Assembly (NCBI RefSeq): GCF_018449675.1
Contig: NZ_JAAVUZ010000003.1
Coordinates: 124,001 to 188,000 of the forward strand
Length of the DNA stretch: 64,000 nt
Reading direction: 5' to 3'
Source of the DNA: Glaciihabitans sp. dw_435
GTDB taxonomy: Bacteria; Actinomycetota; Actinomycetes; Actinomycetales; Microbacteriaceae
Part shown: positions 56,188-64,000 of the stretch, piece after piece
How positions within the stretch are numbered: the first letter of the stretch is position 1
Layout of the letters: every line of letters begins with the position of its first letter
Notes under the pieces: generated by a model
Seen by the model: the letters and a program-made list of their open reading frames with translations, nothing else
Database searches by the model: none
Told to the model about the DNA's origin: nothing
Position numbers and translations under genes: made by a program

Positions 56188-57727
56188 GCCCGGAGGAACG
56201 GGCATGCGCGGAACCACCACCCGCGCCGACTTCGCCGGACGCCTCGCCGCCGGCCATCGGGTGATCCCCGTCATCCGCGAACTCTTCGCCGACGGCGAGA
56301 CGCCCGTGGGCATCTACCGCAAGCTGGGCGAGGGAAAGCCGGGAACGTTCCTGCTCGAATCCGCCGAGCAGGGCGGCATCTGGTCGCGTTACTCCTTTGT
56401 GGGCGTGCGGTCCTTTGGCGTGCTCACCCAGCTTGGCGACTCCGCCGTGTGGCTGGACTACGGCCTCACCGCCGATCGAGCGCTCGGAACCGACGCGCCG
56501 GACGCGCCCCTCGAGGCGGTCCGTCATCTCTACGAGCGATGGGCGACGCCCCACGTCGAGGGACACCCGCCGCTGACCGGCGGCCTCGTCGGTTTCATCG
56601 GCTGGGAAGCGATCCGGCAGATCGAACACCTGCCCAACATTCCCCCCGCGGACTTCAGTGTCCCCGGACAGGCGATGAGCTTTGTCGCGGAACTCGTTGT
56701 GCTCGACCACCGCACCGGATCCGTGCTGCTGATCGCCGCGGCGCTCGGCGACGGCACAGAGTCCGACGAGGACCTGTGGGATGACGCGCAGCGCCGTCTC
56801 GACGCCATGCAGACCCAGCTCGCCGTACCCTCGGAGGCCTGGCTCGCCGAGGTCGACCTGACGGTGGCCCCTACCCCGATTCCGCGTGTGGCGAAGGAGG
56901 AGTTCTTCGAGGCGATCGAGCGCTCCAAGCAGTACATCCGTGACGGGGACGTCTTCCAGGTCGTCATCTCGCAGCGATTCGATCACGAGATCACCGCGCA
57001 TCCGATCGACGTATACCGGGTGCTGCGCACGCTGAACCCGTCGCCGTACATGTACCTGCTGACGCTCGTGGACACCGCGGGGGAGCCGTACACGATTGTC
57101 GGGTCATCCCCTGAGGCCCTCGTCAAGGTGGAACGCCGTCGCGTCACGATGCATCCGATCGCTGGATCCCGCCCCCGCGGCGACACGCCCGAGCACGACA
57201 TCACGTTGGCAGAGGATCTCCTCGCCGATGAGAAGGAGCAGGCCGAGCACCTCATGCTCGTCGACCTCGCCCGCAACGACCTGCTCAAGGTCTGCGTCCC
57301 TGGCACTGTCGAGGTGACCGAGTTCATGCAGGTCGAACGGTTCAGCCACATCATGCACCTGGTGTCGACGGTGGAGGGCGACCTGCTGCCCACCGCGAGC
57401 TCGGTCGACGTCTTCCGGGCGACGTTCCCCGCCGGAACCCTCAGCGGCGCGCCGAAACCGCGCGCCCTCGAGATCATCGACGCTCTTGAGCCCGCCCAGC
57501 GCGGCGTGTACGGAGGAGTGGTCGGATACTTCGACTTCGCCGGGGATGCCGACCTCGCGATCGCGATCCGCACGACCACCATCGTGGGCGGAATGGCCCG
57601 GGTACAGGCCGGTGCCGGACTCGTCGCGGATTCCGATCCCGCAACCGAGCACATCGAGTCCCAGAACAAGGCTGCAGCGCCGCTTCGCGCCGTCGCGGTT
57701 GCCAATGCAATGCGGAGAGTGCTCTAA
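56180..57727 (+). CDS. trpE: Anthranilate synthase component I
   Basis: TrpE with a glutaminase partner converts chorismate to anthranilate. The 515-residue protein carries the N-terminal tryptophan-binding L-L-E-S motif followed by S-R-Y-S (feedback inhibition is expected from the family), and the chorismate-binding domain with [23 protein letters not shown] and G-A-P-K-P-R-A. No trpG or trpD follows here, so component II lies elsewhere. No leader peptide with Trp codons is seen, and overlap with hisI leaves no room for an attenuator. Confidence 0.97.
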   Translation: MTEPGGTGMRGTTTRADFAGRLAAGHRVIPVIRELFADGETPVGIYRKLGEGKPGTFLLESAEQGGIWSRYSFVGVRSFGVLTQLGDSAVWLDYGLTADRALGTDAPDAPLEAVRHLYERWATPHVEGHPPLTGGLVGFIGWEAIRQIEHLPNIPPADFSVPGQAMSFVAELVVLDHRTGSVLLIAAALGDGTESDEDLWDDAQRRLDAMQTQLAVPSEAWLAEVDLTVAPTPIPRVAKEEFFEAIERSKQYIRDGDVFQVVISQRFDHEITAHPIDVYRVLRTLNPSPYMYLLTLVDTAGEPYTIVGSSPEALVKVERRRVTMHPIAGSRPRGDTPEHDITLAEDLLADEKEQAEHLMLVDLARNDLLKVCVPGTVEVTEFMQVERFSHIMHLVSTVEGDLLPTASSVDVFRATFPAGTLSGAPKPRALEIIDALEPAQRGVYGGVVGYFDFAGDADLAIAIRTTTIVGGMARVQAGAGLVADSDPATEHIESQNKAAAPLRAVAVANAMRRVL

Positions 57728-58348
57728 ATGACCGATGTCGTCCCGACCAAGCCTTCGGCGGCGTCCCGTCGCCTGAGGCTGCGTACGATTCTGCTCATCA
57801 TCGTGTTGGGTGCCCTGACGCTCCTGGCGACGACGCAGAAGTGGTGGACCATCCACGTGCCGACCAAGGCGCTCGACGTCGTGGGTACCGCCGCCGCCCC
57901 GGCCCTGGCGGCCCTCGCGCTGTCGAGCTTCGCCCTCGCCGCGGCACTCACGATCGCCGGACCGGTGTTTCGCATCATCCTCGGCGTCCTCGAGATCGTG
58001 CTCGGCGCCACGGCACTCTTCAGCTCCCTCACCTCGATTTCTTCCCCAGCGGATGCCTCGTCGTCGCTGATCACCGCATCGACGGGTGTCGCCGGCGACA
58101 AGTCCGTGGCGGCCCTCGTAGAGAGCGTCGACTTCACGTGGTGGCCCTGGCTCGCCATCGTCTCCGCGGTGCTCACGATCCTCGTTGGTCTGTTCATCCT
58201 CGTGAGTTTCCGTCGCTGGCCGATGGCGTCCCGCAAGTACCAGGCCGTCCGTCTCGACGATCCGAGCGCCCCGCGGGACTCGGTCGGAGACTGGGACGCG
58301 CTGAGCGGCGGGGATGACCCGACAAGCGACCAACCCGGCTCACGCTAG
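57728..58348 (+). CDS. Tryptophan-operon-associated membrane protein
   Basis: The 206-residue protein belongs to the actinobacterial trp-operon conserved membrane family (TIGR02234-like), recognisable by position between trpE and trpC and by four predicted membrane helices (about residues 19-37, 54-76, 78-98 and 135-158) with the conserved Q-K-W-W-T near residue 37. It may be a transporter or a membrane partner for tryptophan metabolism; no function is established. ATG follows the trpE stop with no gap. Confidence 0.9.
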   Translation: MTDVVPTKPSAASRRLRLRTILLIIVLGALTLLATTQKWWTIHVPTKALDVVGTAAAPALAALALSSFALAAALTIAGPVFRIILGVLEIVLGATALFSSLTSISSPADASSSLITASTGVAGDKSVAALVESVDFTWWPWLAIVSAVLTILVGLFILVSFRRWPMASRKYQAVRLDDPSAPRDSVGDWDALSGGDDPTSDQPGSR

Positions 58349-58389
58349 AGTTATTTCAGATCCCACCAGCATCACCTTGAAGGAGAATC

Positions 58390-58620
58390 GTGTCAGAAGA
58401 AGTAGAAGACCACGAGGGTAAGTCGCCCGCCGCGTGGACGGCTGTCTTCATCATGCTGCTCGCGTTCACCATTGGCACCTTCGCCTTCTGGTTCGACAAG
58501 CCGATCATCGTGTGGCTGTCCGTGATCATCCTCGCGATCGGCCCGATCGTCGGCTGGATGATGGCTCGCGCCGGGTACGGCGTCAACGGCGCCAAGACCA
58601 CCCACAAAGCGCACTCGTAG
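58390..58620 (+). CDS. Small two-helix membrane protein of the HGxxPAAW (DUF6704) family
   Basis: The 76-residue protein has the motif D-H-E-G-K-S-P-A-A-W-T near its N-terminus, a variant of the H-G-x-x-P-A-A-W signature, and two hydrophobic helices (about residues 17-33 and 38-58). It sits in the trp operon of many Actinobacteria, next to the trp-associated membrane protein. AAGGAGA precedes the GTG. A TAGAGT box overlaps the preceding stop codon and might be a local promoter. Function unknown. Confidence 0.87.
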   Translation: MSEEVEDHEGKSPAAWTAVFIMLLAFTIGTFAFWFDKPIIVWLSVIILAIGPIVGWMMARAGYGVNGAKTTHKAHS

Positions 58621-58621
58621 C

Positions 58622-59395
58622 GTGCTCTCGGATCTCGTAGCCGGAGCCCTGCAGGACGCTTCGGATCGTCGTAGCGCCCTGGACCTGGCTCGCGTCGAGT
58701 CGGCGGCTCTCGCACGCCCGGCGGCTCTCGATGCGCTGGCGTTCCTCGCCCCGTCAGACCGGGTCAAAATCATCGCCGAGATCAAGCGGTCGAGCCCGTC
58801 CCGTGGTGCGCTTGCCGACATCGTCGATCCTGCAGCCCTCGCCGTGTCCTACGAGACCGGGGGAGCGAGCGCGATCAGCGTGCTCACGGAGGGACGTCGC
58901 TTCGGAGGCTCGCTGTCCGATCTCGAGGCCGTCCGGTCTGCGGTGTCACTGCCGGTACTGCGCAAGGACTTCATCGCCGATCCGTACCAGGTGTTCGAAG
59001 CTCGCGCCGCCGGCGCAGACCTCGTTCTGTTGATCGTCGCAGCGCTGGAGCAGCCACTGCTGCAGGAGCTCTTCGACCTGATCGGCCAGCTCGGCATGAC
59101 TGCCCTCGTGGAGACGCACAGCGCCGACGAGGTCACCCGCGCGCTCGACATCGGTGCCCACCTCGTCGGCGTCAATGCCCGCAACCTGAGCACCTTCGAG
59201 CTCGACCAGAATCTCTTCGGGTCTCTGGCCGATTCGATTCCCTCCGGCGTCATCCGTGTGGCCGAGTCCGCGGTCAAGTCCGCCGCCGATGTCGCGCACT
59301 ACCGCGCTGCCGGCGCCGACGTTGTGCTCGTCGGTGAAGCGCTCGTTGTTCACGGCGACCCCGTTGCCACCCTTAGCGGATTCCTGAGGTCCTGA
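58622..59395 (+). CDS. trpC: Indole-3-glycerol phosphate synthase
   Basis: TrpC forms indole-3-glycerol phosphate. The 257-residue TIM barrel has K-I-I-A-E-I-K-R-S-S-P-S with the catalytic Lys near residue 50, L-R-K-D-F-I with the second catalytic Lys, L-V-E-T-H and G-V-N-A-R-N-L. It is a free TrpC without fused TrpF. GTG start one base after the small membrane gene. Confidence 0.97.
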   Translation: MLSDLVAGALQDASDRRSALDLARVESAALARPAALDALAFLAPSDRVKIIAEIKRSSPSRGALADIVDPAALAVSYETGGASAISVLTEGRRFGGSLSDLEAVRSAVSLPVLRKDFIADPYQVFEARAAGADLVLLIVAALEQPLLQELFDLIGQLGMTALVETHSADEVTRALDIGAHLVGVNARNLSTFELDQNLFGSLADSIPSGVIRVAESAVKSAADVAHYRAAGADVVLVGEALVVHGDPVATLSGFLRS

Positions 59396-59398
59396 CCC

Positions 59399-60670
59399 AT
59401 GGCTCTTCGTGACGAAGTCGGCCCCTACTTCGGAGAATTCGGCGGGCGCTTCGTCCCCGAGTCCCTGGTCGCGGCCCTCGATGATCTGAGCGCTGCCTAC
59501 GAGGCAACCAAGACAGACCTGACGTTTGCCGCCGAGCTGACGGCCCTGCACAAGACCTACACGGGACGCCCCTCGATCATCACCGAGGTTCCGCGCTTTG
59601 CGGAGCACGCCGGTGGAGCCCGCATCATCCTCAAGCGCGAGGACCTGAACCACACGGGGTCCCACAAGATCAACAACGTGCTCGGACAGGCGCTGCTGAC
59701 GAAGCGCATCGGCAAGACGCGCGTCATCGCCGAAACCGGTGCCGGCCAGCACGGCGTGGCAACCGCGACCGCGGCGGCTCTGTTCGGCCTCGAGTGCGTC
59801 ATCTACATGGGCGAGGTCGACACGGACCGCCAGGCCCTCAACGTCGCGCGCATGCGCCTGCTGGGCGCGGAAGTCGTCTCGGTCAAGACCGGTTCCCGCA
59901 CGCTCAAGGACGCCATCAACGAGGCGTACCGCGAGTGGGTGCAGAGTGTCGACACCACCAACTACATCTTCGGCACCGTTGCAGGCCCGCACCCGTTCCC
60001 CGCGATGGTGCGCGACTTCCAGAAGATCATCGGTGAGGAGGCTCGCCAGCAGGTCCTCGACCTCACCGGCAAGCTCCCCGACGCCGTCGCCGCCTGCATC
60101 GGCGGTGGCAGCAACGCCATCGGCATCTTCCACGCCTTCCTTGATGATCCGGATGTCGCGTTGTACGGCTATGAAGCGTCCGGGGAAGGACATCTCACCG
60201 AGCGTCACGCCGCGACATTCACCCGGGGTCGCCCCGGCGTGCTTCACGGCGCCCGCAGCTACCTCCTGCAGGACGAGGACGGACAGACCATCGAGTCGCA
60301 CTCTATCTCCGCGGGACTTGACTACCCCGGTGTGGGTCCCGAGCACTCCTGGCTCCACGACCTCGGCCGCGCGACGTACCTGCCGATCACCGATGACGAG
60401 GCAATGCAGGCGCTGCGCCTGCTGAGCCTCACCGAGGGCATTATCCCCGCCATCGAGTCCGCGCACGCGCTGGCCGGAGTTATCAAGCTCGGCAAGGAGC
60501 TCGGACCGGAGTCCGTCATCCTCGTCAATCTCAGCGGCCGTGGCGACAAGGACATGGAGACCGCCGGCAAGTACTTCGACATCCTCGATGCCGCCGCGCT
60601 TGCCGAAGAGGACCTGGCCCCCGTCGTCTCCGAAGACCTCGGCACGACCGACGGGGGAGTCGAACGGTGA
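59399..60670 (+). CDS. trpB: Tryptophan synthase beta subunit
   Basis: TrpB joins indole and serine to give tryptophan with PLP. The 423-residue protein (major TrpB1 type) shows [12 protein letters not shown] near the start, PLP lysine K90 in [21 protein letters not shown], and G-G-G-S-N-A-I-G for the PLP phosphate. The C-terminal extension to 423 residues is modest. ATG, 3 bases after trpC; overlaps trpA by GTGA. Confidence 0.98.
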   Translation: MALRDEVGPYFGEFGGRFVPESLVAALDDLSAAYEATKTDLTFAAELTALHKTYTGRPSIITEVPRFAEHAGGARIILKREDLNHTGSHKINNVLGQALLTKRIGKTRVIAETGAGQHGVATATAAALFGLECVIYMGEVDTDRQALNVARMRLLGAEVVSVKTGSRTLKDAINEAYREWVQSVDTTNYIFGTVAGPHPFPAMVRDFQKIIGEEARQQVLDLTGKLPDAVAACIGGGSNAIGIFHAFLDDPDVALYGYEASGEGHLTERHAATFTRGRPGVLHGARSYLLQDEDGQTIESHSISAGLDYPGVGPEHSWLHDLGRATYLPITDDEAMQALRLLSLTEGIIPAIESAHALAGVIKLGKELGPESVILVNLSGRGDKDMETAGKYFDILDAAALAEEDLAPVVSEDLGTTDGGVER

Positions 60671-61458
60671 CCGCGACAGCACGAATCTCCGTCGAGGCGC
60701 TGATCGCCGAGCGCAAGGCCGCCGGTTCCGGTGTTCTCGTCGGCTACCTGCCCGTCGGGTTCCCCGACCTGGAGACCAGCATTGAGGCCGCCGTTGCCCT
60801 CGTCGAGAACGGGATCGACATCCTGGAGCTCGGGGTTCCGTACTCCGATCCCGTGATGGACGGGCCGGTCATCCAGCTGGCGACCCAGACCGCTCTCGCC
60901 AACGGCTTCCGCCTTCGTGACACGATGACCGCCGTTGCCGCCATCACCGCGCGCGTCGACGCTCCCGTTCTCGTCATGACTTACTGGAACCCGGTGCTGC
61001 AGTACGGCGTTGATCGTTTCGCCGACGAACTGGCCGCTGCCGGTGGTGCCGGATTGATCACGCCCGATCTCATTCCGGATGAAGCGCAGCTCTGGCTCGC
61101 GGCATCCGACCGTGCCGGTCTCGACCGTGTCTTTCTCGCGGCGCCGTCCTCCTCGGACGCCCGCCTCGCCCGTGCCGTGGAGATCAGTCGTGGATTCGTC
61201 TACGCCGTTTCGACCATGGGAATCACAGGCGCCCGCGCCGACCTCGATCAGGCGGCCCGGTCGCTTGTTCGGCGTCTGCGGGATGCCGGTGCCACGAGCA
61301 CCTGTGTTGGGGTGGGTATCTCCACTCCAGAACAGGTGCGCGAAGTTCTTGAGTACGCCGACGGCGCCATTGTCGGTTCACTTCTCGTCAAGGCTCTTGC
61401 CGATGGCGGTGTGGAGGCGGTGGCGAAGGCTGCTTCCCTCCTCGCCACGGGCAAGTAG
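60667..61458 (+). CDS. trpA: Tryptophan synthase alpha subunit
   Basis: TrpA cleaves indole-3-glycerol phosphate and tunnels indole to TrpB. The 263-residue barrel has the catalytic E54 and D65 in [19 protein letters not shown], and [10 protein letters not shown] in the mobile loop, then G-V-G-I-S-T-P-E-Q for phosphate. GTG start in the trpB stop. A hairpin covering the lgt ribosome binding site begins 3 bases after its end. Confidence 0.97.
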   Translation: MTATARISVEALIAERKAAGSGVLVGYLPVGFPDLETSIEAAVALVENGIDILELGVPYSDPVMDGPVIQLATQTALANGFRLRDTMTAVAAITARVDAPVLVMTYWNPVLQYGVDRFADELAAAGGAGLITPDLIPDEAQLWLAASDRAGLDRVFLAAPSSSDARLARAVEISRGFVYAVSTMGITGARADLDQAARSLVRRLRDAGATSTCVGVGISTPEQVREVLEYADGAIVGSLLVKALADGGVEAVAKAASLLATGK

Positions 61459-61460
61459 TC

Positions 61461-61488
61461 TTACCTTTGGTTCCGACCCGAAAGGTGA
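61461..61488 (+). promoter_or_regulatory. Hairpin covering the lgt ribosome binding site
   Basis: TTACCTTT (61461-61468) pairs with AAAGGTGA (61481-61488; one G-U), with a further GG/CC pair inside the loop. The right arm is the Shine-Dalgarno of lgt (AAAGGTG, 9 bases from the TTG start). It could limit lgt translation unless ribosomes finishing trpA melt it. A TACCTT -10-like box coincides with the left arm. Inference only. Confidence 0.35.
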
Positions 61489-61496
61489 CAAGTTAA

Positions 61497-62501
61497 TTGT
61501 TCGCCCCACTCAGCATCCCCAGTCCCGACGAAGCTTGGCGTGTCTGGAACGTCCCGATCGGCCAGTGGTTCCACTGGATCGGCGTTCCGGAGTCGACGGT
61601 TCTCGGCATCCATGCCTACGCGATCTGCATCCTCATCGGCATCATCGCGGCCATCTGGATCACCTCGCATCGCCTGACGAAGCGCGGCGCTGAGCCCGGA
61701 ATCGTCCTCGACATCGCGCTGTGGGCGGTGCCGCTCGGCATCATCGGTGGACGAATCTTCCACGTGCTGACTCACCCCAACGACTACTTCGGCGAGGGCA
61801 AGGCCTTCTGGCACGTCTTCGCCATCTGGGAAGGCGGGCTCGCCATCTTCGGTGCGCTCATCCTCGGTGCCGTCGGTGTATGGATCGGCTGCCGCTTCGC
61901 GGGCATTCGTTTCTGGAGCTTCGCGGACGCCCTTGTTCCCGGCCTCCTTGTCGCGCAGGCCTTCGGGCGCCTGGGCAACTACTTCAACCACGAACTCTTC
62001 GGCCAGCCGACGGACCTCCCGTGGGGCCTCGAGATCGAGTCGACGAACTCCGCCTTCCCGATCGGGCTTCCGGACGGAACACTCTTCCACCCGACGTTTG
62101 CCTACGAGATCATCTGGAACCTCTTCGGCGTGGTCATCCTGCTGCTGATCGAGCGAAACCTGCGCCTGCGCTGGGGCAAGATGCTCGGGCTGTACCTGAT
62201 CTGGTACGGCGTTGGTCGCTCGTGGTTCGAGACGATTCGCATCGACCCGAGCGAAGTCTTCCTCGGAATCCGCACCAACGTCTGGGCGGCTTTCGCGGCG
62301 ATCATTATCGGCCTCGTCATCCTCATCGTGCAGACGCGCCGTCATCCCGGTATCGAACCGGGACCGTGGGTGCCGGGTCGCGAGTGGCCTGCGACCTCTT
62401 CTGGGGTAGAATCTGAAGAGACCTATTCGGATAGTGACGACTCTGGCACCGGCGCCACGCACGCTCCCGAAACGGCCGCCACAAGCGGATCAGGCTCCTA
62501 A
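61497..62501 (+). CDS. lgt: Phosphatidylglycerol--prolipoprotein diacylglyceryl transferase
   Basis: Lgt attaches diacylglycerol to lipoprotein precursors, the first step of lipoprotein maturation. The 334-residue polytopic protein has about seven membrane helices, G-G-R-I-F-H-V near residue 83, and the hallmark G-R-L-G-N-Y-F-N-H-E-L-F-G-Q-P-T near residue 157, with the later I-R-I-D-P-S. It ends in a Ser/Glu/Thr-rich cytoplasmic tail of about 45 residues. TTG start chosen by AAAGGTG spacing. Linkage after trpA is common in Actinobacteria. Confidence 0.95.
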   Translation: MFAPLSIPSPDEAWRVWNVPIGQWFHWIGVPESTVLGIHAYAICILIGIIAAIWITSHRLTKRGAEPGIVLDIALWAVPLGIIGGRIFHVLTHPNDYFGEGKAFWHVFAIWEGGLAIFGALILGAVGVWIGCRFAGIRFWSFADALVPGLLVAQAFGRLGNYFNHELFGQPTDLPWGLEIESTNSAFPIGLPDGTLFHPTFAYEIIWNLFGVVILLLIERNLRLRWGKMLGLYLIWYGVGRSWFETIRIDPSEVFLGIRTNVWAAFAAIIIGLVILIVQTRRHPGIEPGPWVPGREWPATSSGVESEETYSDSDDSGTGATHAPETAATSGSGS

Positions 62502-62588
62502 GTCCTATACACATAACGGGGCACTTCCACTATTCGATGGGCCGCTGGCGTCCCAGAATGTATCGCGTCATCGTGAGGACGGTACTTG

Positions 62589-64000
62589 ATGGCTCTCACG
62601 CCACCTTTCTCGAGCTTCAACTCATTTCCCGCTGCCCAGGGTCTCTATGACCCGGGCCGCGAGCGGGACGCCTGTGGCCTTGCCATGGTCGCCACGCTGC
62701 GCGGCACTGCCGGGCACGACATCATCGATCTGGCGCTGAACGCGCTGCGAAACCTGGAACACCGCGGGGCCATCGGCTCCGACGCGGGAACCGGTGACGG
62801 AGCGGGCATCATCACGCAGATCCCTGACGCGTTCCTGCGTGCGGTCAGCGGCTTTGAGCTTCCCCCCGTCGGACGTTATGCCGTTGGTATGGGGTTCCTC
62901 CCGACCGACAAGGCCGAGCGCGAGACCCTGCAGCGCGGGATCGAGGCGATTGCCGACCAGGAGAACCTGAATGTTCTTGGATGGCGCGTTGTGCCGGTCA
63001 ACCCGGAGCAACTGGGTAACCTCGCCCGCGACGCCATGCCGGCGTTCGAGCAGCTCTTCGTCGAGTCGACCCTGACGGGGGAGAACGGTGCCCCTAACGC
63101 GGGTATCGCCCTCGACCGCCAGACGTTCCGCCTGCGCAAGCGTGCCGAACGTGAACTTGGCGCCTACTTCCCGTCGCTGTCCAGCCGCACCCTTGTCTAC
63201 AAGGGCATGGTGACGACGCTCCAGCTGGAGCCGTTCTACCCGGACCTCTCCGACGAGCGTTTCGCGTCGAAGCTCGCCCTCGTGCACTCGCGGTACTCCA
63301 CCAACACCTTCCCGTCGTGGCCGCTTGCGCAGCCGTTCCGGATGATCGCGCACAACGGCGAGATCAACACGGTGCAGGGAAACCGCAACTGGATGCGGGC
63401 GCGGCAGTCACAGCTCGAGTCTGAGCTGATCGGAGACATCCGCCCCGTCCTTCCCATCGTCTCGCCCGGCGCAAGCGATTCGGCCTCCTTCGATGAGGTC
63501 GTTGAGCTGCTGTCGCTCACCGGACGCTCGCTTCCGCACTCGATCATGATGATGGTTCCGGAGGCGTGGGAGAACCAGGTCGACATCGACCCGGTTCGCA
63601 AGAACTTCTATGAGTACCACTCGATGCTCATGGAGCCGTGGGACGGCCCCGCCGCCCTCGTCTTCACCGACGGATCTCTCGTGGGTGCAACGCTCGACCG
63701 CAACGGACTGCGTCCGGGTCGCTACCTGGTCACCGATGACGGCCTCGTGGTGCTCGCCAGTGAGATCGGTGTTCTCGACATCGAGCCGAGCCGCGTCGTG
63801 CGCAAGGGACGTCTGCGTCCCGGCAAGATGTTCCTCGTCGACACCGTCGCCGGACGCCTGATCGAGGACGACGAGATCAAGAGTGAGCTCGCCGGTTCGC
63901 AGCCGTGGGGCGAGTGGCTGGAAGCGGAGCGGATCAACCTCTCCGACCTTCCCGACCGCGAACACATCGTGCACACGCCGGCCTCGGTCACCCGTCGCCA
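62589..64000 (+). CDS. gltB: Glutamate synthase large subunit, N-terminal part (truncated by the window)
   Basis: GltB is the alpha subunit of NADPH glutamate synthase. About 470 N-terminal residues are present and the frame stays open at the window end. They form the class II amidotransferase domain: C29 in R-E-R-D-A-C-G-L-A would become the N-terminal nucleophile after removal of a 28-residue propeptide. H-R-G-A-I-G-S-D-A-G-T-G-D-G-A-G, H-N-G-E-I-N-T and N-G-L-R-P-G-R-Y follow. The remaining FMN- and Fe-S-binding domains and gltD lie outside. GAGGA lies 10 bases upstream of the ATG. The 87 bases after lgt hold a TATACA box (62508-62513). Confidence 0.97.
   Translation, partial: MALTPPFSSFNSFPAAQGLYDPGRERDACGLAMVATLRGTAGHDIIDLALNALRNLEHRGAIGSDAGTGDGAGIITQIPDAFLRAVSGFELPPVGRYAVGMGFLPTDKAERETLQRGIEAIADQENLNVLGWRVVPVNPEQLGNLARDAMPAFEQLFVESTLTGENGAPNAGIALDRQTFRLRKRAERELGAYFPSLSSRTLVYKGMVTTLQLEPFYPDLSDERFASKLALVHSRYSTNTFPSWPLAQPFRMIAHNGEINTVQGNRNWMRARQSQLESELIGDIRPVLPIVSPGASDSASFDEVVELLSLTGRSLPHSIMMMVPEAWENQVDIDPVRKNFYEYHSMLMEPWDGPAALVFTDGSLVGATLDRNGLRPGRYLVTDDGLVVLASEIGVLDIEPSRVVRKGRLRPGKMFLVDTVAGRLIEDDEIKSELAGSQPWGEWLEAERINLSDLPDREHIVHTPASVTRR

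Noticed and set aside
58946-60682. 578-codon minus-strand frame opposite trpC and trpB
   Set aside because: Antisense shadow of two unmistakable tryptophan genes.

Overview
The window is chromosomal DNA from a GC-rich actinobacterium, most likely a member of the Microbacteriaceae (Micrococcales). The evidence is the gene order (HIT-pdxS-pdxT-yebC-ruvCAB-yajC-secDF-rel, then pyrR-pyrB-pyrC-carAB-pyrF-mIHF/gmk-rpoZ-coaBC-metK-priA-fmt-rsmB), the many GTG and TTG starts, the degenerate actinobacterial PriA, and several small proteins known only from this group. I cannot name the genus. It reads as a conserved core region: no insertion sequence, prophage, CRISPR array, rRNA or tRNA was seen, and no gene-free stretch exceeds 300 bases (the longest is the 265-base leader of rpsD).

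Layout. 1-8.6 kb: end of a HIT-family gene, pyridoxal phosphate synthase (pdxST), yebC, Holliday-junction genes ruvCAB and the Sec accessory genes yajC-secD-secF. 8.3-15.2 kb: rhodanese, bifunctional (p)ppGpp enzyme Rel, then three minus-strand genes (AbiEi-like antitoxin, DUF349 protein, membrane-anchored cyclophilin) and rarA. 15.4-27.1 kb: rpsD, a small membrane protein, alaS, ruvX, mltG, shikimate genes aroE-aroC-aroK-aroB-aroQ, efp and nusB. 27.2-37.8 kb: a hypothetical gene, the pyrimidine operon pyrR-pyrB-pyrC-(membrane protein)-carA-carB-pyrF, running into a fused mIHF/guanylate kinase gene and rpoZ. 37.8-45.3 kb: coaBC, metK, priA, fmt, rsmB, rpe. 45.4-48.2 kb: a nucleoside hydrolase/8-oxoguanine deaminase pair and an FKBP. 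48.2-53.9 kb: a molybdenum module, with moeA and mobA-DUF6457 facing fdhD and an FdhF/YdeP-family oxidoreductase. 53.9-64 kb: hisE-hisG-hisF-hisI-trpE-(two small membrane proteins)-trpC-trpB-trpA, lgt and the start of gltB.

Most genes overlap or abut by a few bases (ATGA, GTGA, TAATG junctions), indicating long co-transcribed and translationally coupled blocks. The window covers parts of vitamin B6, aromatic amino acid, UMP, GMP, CoA, SAM, histidine, tryptophan and glutamate synthesis, plus protein export, lipoprotein processing, DNA repair and the stringent response.

The most notable points are: the H2TH nucleoid protein mIHF fused to guanylate kinase; a short GTG-initiated reading frame with a Pro-Pro codon pair ending one base before efp; a strongly folded rpsD leader; a coaBC gene whose essential N-terminus can only be reached from a CTG start; a PyrR-binding loop adjoining the pyrR Shine-Dalgarno; and several TANNNT boxes 6-8 bases 5' of start codons, suggesting leaderless mRNAs.
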